In this document: piece by piece, positions 59,824 to 64,000 of the stretch | Layout: each line of letters opens with the position of its first letter | Position numbering within the stretch: position 1 is the first letter of the stretch | NCBI RefSeq assembly: GCF_030272615.1 | Contig: NC_081405.1 | Location: 309,349,374-309,413,373, forward strand | Direction: 5' to 3' | DNA: 64,000 bases | From: Cryptomeria japonica | Taxonomy: Eukaryota; Streptophyta; Pinopsida; Cupressales; Cupressaceae | Notes under the pieces: generated by a model | The model's database searches: none | Told to the model about the DNA's origin: nothing | The model's input: only the letters and a program-made list of their open reading frames with translations | Program-made: the position numbers and the translations under genes

Positions 59824-62484
59824 ATGTCAGATTTTTATTTGCAAGATGTTCATATTTATGATGATGTATGCAATTATGTTGATTATGAGTATAGCCAAGA
59901 TGAATTAGATGAAGCTTTAGATGAGTTTTTGAACCCTAAAGATACCAAACCTTCATTTTACCAAAAACTCATAAACATTGTTACTATGCCATTTCGTTGT
60001 GATGAGAAAGATAAGTCGAATGATTCCTCTCAAGGGTACATTCCTATCAACTCTTCCACTAAATCTAGTAACATGGTTGTTTTCAATAATCCCCTCTATG
60101 AAGAGATGTCTCCTTTTGAATCAAAAGATAAACCTTTTAATAGATATGATCATGCTTTGTTGGATGATGCCCTTGATGACTTTGTGGCTCCTAAAAAACA
60201 CTCCCTTCATGAGGATCCTTTTGTGCAAGAAGATGACATTATCCCTACATTTCCTAGTGATGGCATTTCCTTTTCCAACAAAATTCCTACTAGAGATGAT
60301 GAATTAATGATAAACGCTTACCCTTCTCCTAAAGTTTTTCTTACCCATAAGCATCCCTTAGAGAAAGAAGATGAAATAATAAGCAATTTCCTTAATTCTC
60401 TCTCCCCTAAAGATCATATTGAACATATTTTGAGGAAAGAGGATGAGTTTAACACATCTATTGATGCTCTCCCTCCTAAGGATGAGGAATTAATAAACAA
60501 TGTTATCTCCTCTCCCGAAATTGACAATACTTCAAACATTCCTTTCATCAACTTCACTATTTGGGATGAACCATTAGAAGAAGGTGTAGATTATTCTCTA
60601 CCCCATGAGAGAACCCTACCCAAAGGGGATGAAATCAAGATTGAAAACTCCCTTGATAGTTTCTCACCTTCCTTGAATCTCAATTATTCTCCCTCTAAAA
60701 ATAAAGCATCTCCCTCTCCTCAACTTGGTTCTACTCATAGGGATACCCTAGTTCAAAGCAAGATGGTTAACATCTCTTTCAAAGATCTCCCTCTCAAAAG
60801 TGAGACTTTAGAGAGTAATGTTGATCCTTCTCCTAGAGAGTTTATTCCCCATGTAGATCCTTTGATGATAGAGGATGATATGACCTTTCCTAGTATTACT
60901 CTTCCTACTAGAACATCAATGCCTACCCCTTGTCTCTCTCCTAAAATTGATTTAATCTGTGATAAGATTTTAGTGCAAGAGAAGACTATCAATAATTCTT
61001 CCAACACTTTTGTTCATTTCTCTAAACCATCCTCAATCAATTTGATACATGTGAATGAAACACCTAACAAACCTCTCTTCACTGTCCAAGGTACTTGTCC
61101 TTCTCAAAATTCTCAACCTTTAAATAAGCCTATCTTAGTGGTTCAAGGTGGTTATGCTAATGACTCTTTTTGCACTCCTAAGAAACCTATTATTACTGTG
61201 CAATTGACTAGAGAGAGTTATAATGCGGTTGCTCATACCTATAACACAAGAAACAATAGGCAACCTAATCCTCCTCCAATTAGCCCAACTTCACTTCCTC
61301 CTTCCCAACCTATTCTTCCTCAAGCTCCTCGTATTTCACAAATGCTTAGTAAGGACTATGATCTTATTGAACAACTTAAAACTACTCCGGCAAAGATATC
61401 CCTTTGGGATTTGATCCAAACTTCTTCCGCTCATCATGGAATGTTACAAGATGCCTTGAAAGATTTGAATGTTCCTCCACCTAATGTATCTAGTAATATA
61501 GTGTCTTTGGTTAACTCTGTAATGAATCCTAAAGCTCAAATTGTGTTTACTCAAGATGAATTGCCTACTAGTGAAATTCAACATCAATATGATCCCTTGA
61601 TGATTGTGGTTATCATAAATGACACCGCTATAAGACGAACACTGGTAGATAATGGCTCTGGCCTTAATGTGTGTAGCATTAATCTGTTGCATAAGATGAA
61701 TGTGGATACATCCCTTATTGAGCCTGACTCTCATCTCATCCATGTTATGTCGGGAAATCTAACATACAACTTGTTATTAGGGAGAACTTGGATTCACAGT
61801 ATGCAAGCTGTCCCCTCTACATTGCATAGACAAGTTAAATTTATTTATAACAATAAGACATATACCTTGATAGGTGATACTAATTTTCAAGCTTGTTTGC
61901 AAACATCTACTTCCAAAGGGAGTTCTTCTAAACCTTCCTCTTCTAGTGATGACTCTTTAAACAAGATACCTATGGACGAATCATCATCCTCTGATAATCA
62001 AAATTCTTTGGATGAGCCTAAAGTTCCTGAAGAAGATTCTTCTCAACTTGAATCTACACATGAGAAAGCTTTTGATCCTGAGAAGGTTCTCGCAAAAGAC
62101 GATTGGGGATCTCTTGATTTTAATCCCACCTTTGTAGGTGAGTATAGGGTTCCTCCTAGAGAGCTTAAAGTTAAAGAGAAGGAAGAAACTAAAGAGAAGC
62201 CCACTTTGTCTAAGCAATTCAATAACAACATTGTGGCTACCTCCGATTCAAATAACTCTTCAACATCTTCCTCTAATACAAATAGCACTAAGACCTATGG
62301 GGCATCATCGTCCCTCTCTGATTTAGCATCCCTTCATGGTCGTTGTTTTCACATTTTGGCTAAGAGTGGCTATAGTGGAAATTGTTGTGGCACAAATGAA
62401 CAAGGAATTAAAGTTCCTTTAGAACATAACATGCATGAATATTCATTTGGACTTGGATATAATCTTTCTAAGCCCACCAAATAA
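59824..62484 (+). CDS. Gypsy gag/protease-like polyprotein, 886 codons intact
   Basis: The longest intact ORF in the window. ATG 59824 follows a T-rich leader. The N-terminal two thirds are acidic, low-complexity and disordered, built from degenerate repeats of the form (P/S)PKDE or LPKGDEI, with DELDEALDEFLNP and ALLDDALDDFVAP as an early internal duplication (residues 25 and 111). The protease is at about residues 590-690: TLVDNGSGLNVCSI (active-site loop, D-x-G-S) and YNLLLGRTWIHSMQAV. A Ser-rich stretch follows (SSSKPSSSSDD). The same frame stays open past TAA 62482-62484 to 62853, ending in a hydrophobic segment SSIFIILYMFLFSLIVE. No zinc knuckle seen. Typical gag MA/CA motifs were not recognised. 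Confidence 0.75.
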   Translation: MSDFYLQDVHIYDDVCNYVDYEYSQDELDEALDEFLNPKDTKPSFYQKLINIVTMPFRCDEKDKSNDSSQGYIPINSSTKSSNMVVFNNPLYEEMSPFESKDKPFNRYDHALLDDALDDFVAPKKHSLHEDPFVQEDDIIPTFPSDGISFSNKIPTRDDELMINAYPSPKVFLTHKHPLEKEDEIISNFLNSLSPKDHIEHILRKEDEFNTSIDALPPKDEELINNVISSPEIDNTSNIPFINFTIWDEPLEEGVDYSLPHERTLPKGDEIKIENSLDSFSPSLNLNYSPSKNKASPSPQLGSTHRDTLVQSKMVNISFKDLPLKSETLESNVDPSPREFIPHVDPLMIEDDMTFPSITLPTRTSMPTPCLSPKIDLICDKILVQEKTINNSSNTFVHFSKPSSINLIHVNETPNKPLFTVQGTCPSQNSQPLNKPILVVQGGYANDSFCTPKKPIITVQLTRESYNAVAHTYNTRNNRQPNPPPISPTSLPPSQPILPQAPRISQMLSKDYDLIEQLKTTPAKISLWDLIQTSSAHHGMLQDALKDLNVPPPNVSSNIVSLVNSVMNPKAQIVFTQDELPTSEIQHQYDPLMIVVIINDTAIRRTLVDNGSGLNVCSINLLHKMNVDTSLIEPDSHLIHVMSGNLTYNLLLGRTWIHSMQAVPSTLHRQVKFIYNNKTYTLIGDTNFQACLQTSTSKGSSSKPSSSSDDSLNKIPMDESSSSDNQNSLDEPKVPEEDSSQLESTHEKAFDPEKVLAKDDWGSLDFNPTFVGEYRVPPRELKVKEKEETKEKPTLSKQFNNNIVATSDSNNSSTSSSNTNSTKTYGASSSLSDLASLHGRCFHILAKSGYSGNCCGTNEQGIKVPLEHNMHEYSFGLGYNLSKPTK

Positions 62485-62853
62485 TCTAAAAGACCATCTC
62501 TCAATGTGAATGCTATATTTAATAGTGATGATGATCTCACTTCAACTAAATCATCTTCTACTTCTATCAACTCTCATTCCCCTCATAAGGAAATCTTGGC
62601 GATGAACAAATCTCTTTATGACTCCCCTCAAATTTCTAAATCCACTTATGAATCTTTATCTCCTATTCATCATAAAGTCCTTTCCTCCAGGGATAAGGCT
62701 CTAATAAATTACACTCATCCCTCTTCTAAGATTTCTTGTGACTTTTCTTCTTCAATTTTTATCATTTTATACATGTTTTTGTTCTCACTTATAGTTGAGC
62801 ATTTAGAATGTCATATTCGAATACCTCATTCAATCTATCATGTCTTTAAATAA
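62485..62853 (+). pseudogene. In-frame extension of the polyprotein with membrane segment
   Basis: About 122 codons in the same frame as the ORF that stops at 62484, Ser/Thr/Asp-rich in the same style (NSDDDLTSTKSSSTS, KSTYESLSPIHHKVL), then IFIILYMFLFSLIVE and stop at 62851-62853. Either a readthrough product or the original C-terminus cut off by one nonsense mutation. Confidence 0.5.
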
Positions 62854-64000
62854 CATTAATGGCTATTATGTTGCTCATCATTATGTGACATTGGTAGCTC
62901 ATTTACTGGGGGCTCATTGTCATTCATGATGGTACAATTTCAAGTGCAATCATATTTTTGAAGCAACATAATAGCCTAATTTTCTATGTTATCTCTTGTT
63001 CCTATGGAGACAAGAGTGATTTCATACATCTCTTCTTTTTATGGTTAAAATTTCCCTTTGGGGTAATAGTGTGGAAATATTGATCATCTTTTCTTTAGAA
63101 TCCTCTTTTCCTAGATATGGGAGAAGATGTGTATTCTCTTTCTTATCCTACCCACTTCTTGTGAGGAGCATTTTACATACACTAATGTCTTGCTTGCATG
63201 AACTCATGTGGGTATGTAGTACATTTTGCTTATGTCTAAATCTCTCCCCAGAAGATTGTGTAAGTCCTTCTCATTGTCCTTATCCTTGGGAGGCAATGAT
63301 CTTTCCTTATTTTTATCTAAGGATCCACTTTTTCCTATTTCATGGATGGTGTGAACTTTATTACTTGATGTTATTCCTTGTATGCATTTGTTGTTGTTTG
63401 TTCAAGGATTCTCTCTTACAAGAGTTGTAAGTCCTTGACTACAACCTCTTTTGCACTTGGTAAAATACATCCATAATGAATTCACTCTCCCAATTGGGTT
63501 AAAAAGAACATCATCCTTCATTAAGAATCACTTTCACCTCGCAAAAGAAGGAAGTATTGCATTCTTAGTCTCTTCTTTGTCTTATTCTAGAAGATGTTAT
63601 ATTTGTATAAGACAATTCCTCTCAGGGATAGGTGTCTTTTGTACAAAGATCTCTTCTCCTCTAAGGATCTCCTTTACACATACTACAAGATATCCCTTTT
63701 CAACTATCTTATCCTTGCTTAAAGAGTGCAAAACTCTCTTGCTTGGATCTATGACATTGTTGCATTTGGGGGGGTATCTTCTTTTGTGATGAAGGGAGGT
63801 ATCCTTGTTCTACTTTACTTATGACATAAACATTACACTTTTTGAGAAATGGGTCATTCTCGGAACCAGAGCACAGACTGTTAGAGCGAGATGTATCCAT
63901 TTTTCTTTTATGCAAGGTGATTATTCTCGGAACCAGAGCATAGACTCTTAGAGCGAGATGTCATGCTTTTGTACTATACATATACAAGTTGTATCATACT
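62854..64000 (+). other. Non-coding downstream region of gypsy element with short repeat
   Basis: No convincing protein. A 39-base direct repeat with ATTCTCGGAACCAGAGCA and TTAGAGCGAGATGT occurs at 63856-63894 and 63923-63961. RT may lie beyond the window. Confidence 0.5.
63856..63961 (+). repeat. Direct repeat, two 39-base copies
   Basis: Copies 67 bases apart differing at about two positions (GCACAGACTG versus GCATAGACTC). Confidence 0.9.

Larger units (their letters stand above)
57961..64000 (+). mobile_element. Ty3/gypsy-type element, 5' half (runs off window)
   Basis: LTR, probable primer site TGGTGAACCCGACGTGAAC, a long gag-protease ORF and about 1.1 kb of non-coding DNA up to the window end. 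No RT or integrase is seen in the part present, so autonomy cannot be judged. Confidence 0.7.

Noticed and set aside
63041-63789. Frames with several hydrophobic segments downstream of the gypsy ORF
   Set aside because: T/C-rich non-coding composition and no family signature; possible env-like gene considered but not supported.

Overview
The window looks like repeat-dense nuclear DNA of a seed plant with a large genome. A conifer or other gymnosperm is my best guess, but no gene in the window proves it. Almost everything readable is transposable element: plant-type LINEs with an RNase H, Ty1/copia and Ty3/gypsy elements with plant tRNA-iMet primer sites, and one DNA-transposon-like locus. The only host-like gene I recognise is a broken cytosolic sulfotransferase at 52.0-53.1 kb. 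No rRNA, tRNA, CRISPR or bacterial signal was seen.

Layout. (1) 1-5.65 kb: left-truncated LTR element on the minus strand (LTR, iMet primer site, coiled-coil protein with five zinc knuckles, then a second unknown ORF, no pol seen). (2) 5.65-10.15 kb: LINE A on the plus strand, with RT, zf-RVT, RNase H and then an extra ORF3. (3) 10.2-20.3 kb: palindromes, a ~126-bp hairpin-like tandem array, a three-exon unknown gene (+), a four-exon transposase-like gene (-) and a second repeat array; together these look like one large two-gene DNA transposon. (4) 20.3-23.7 kb: gypsy leader fragment and non-coding DNA. (5) 23.72-26.33 kb: 5'-truncated LINE B with the RNase H end and the same ORF3. (6) 29.6-46.57 kb: a nest. 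A minus-strand LINE (C) appears to be split by two gypsy elements, 30092-35026 (itself carrying a 1241-bp solo LTR with a perfect 5-bp target duplication) and 35260-45006 (Tat-like, RT missing). (7) 46.57-52 kb: AT-rich, nothing coding. (8) Sulfotransferase pseudogene. (9) 53594-56714: RT-less copia element with a perfect target duplication. (10) 57.06-64 kb: a solo-LTR-like piece, then the 5' half of another gypsy element with an intact 886-codon gag/protease ORF.

The two most interesting systems are the LINE family whose RNase H stop codon overlaps the start of a conserved ORF3 (seen in two independent copies), and the convergent two-gene DNA transposon with a D...D...HGKGxxDG transposase-like protein. 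Many premature stops are TAG at positions that fit CTGG-to-CTAG or CAG-to-TAG, the CHG methylation context. All reading was done by eye, so borders without a target duplication are approximate.
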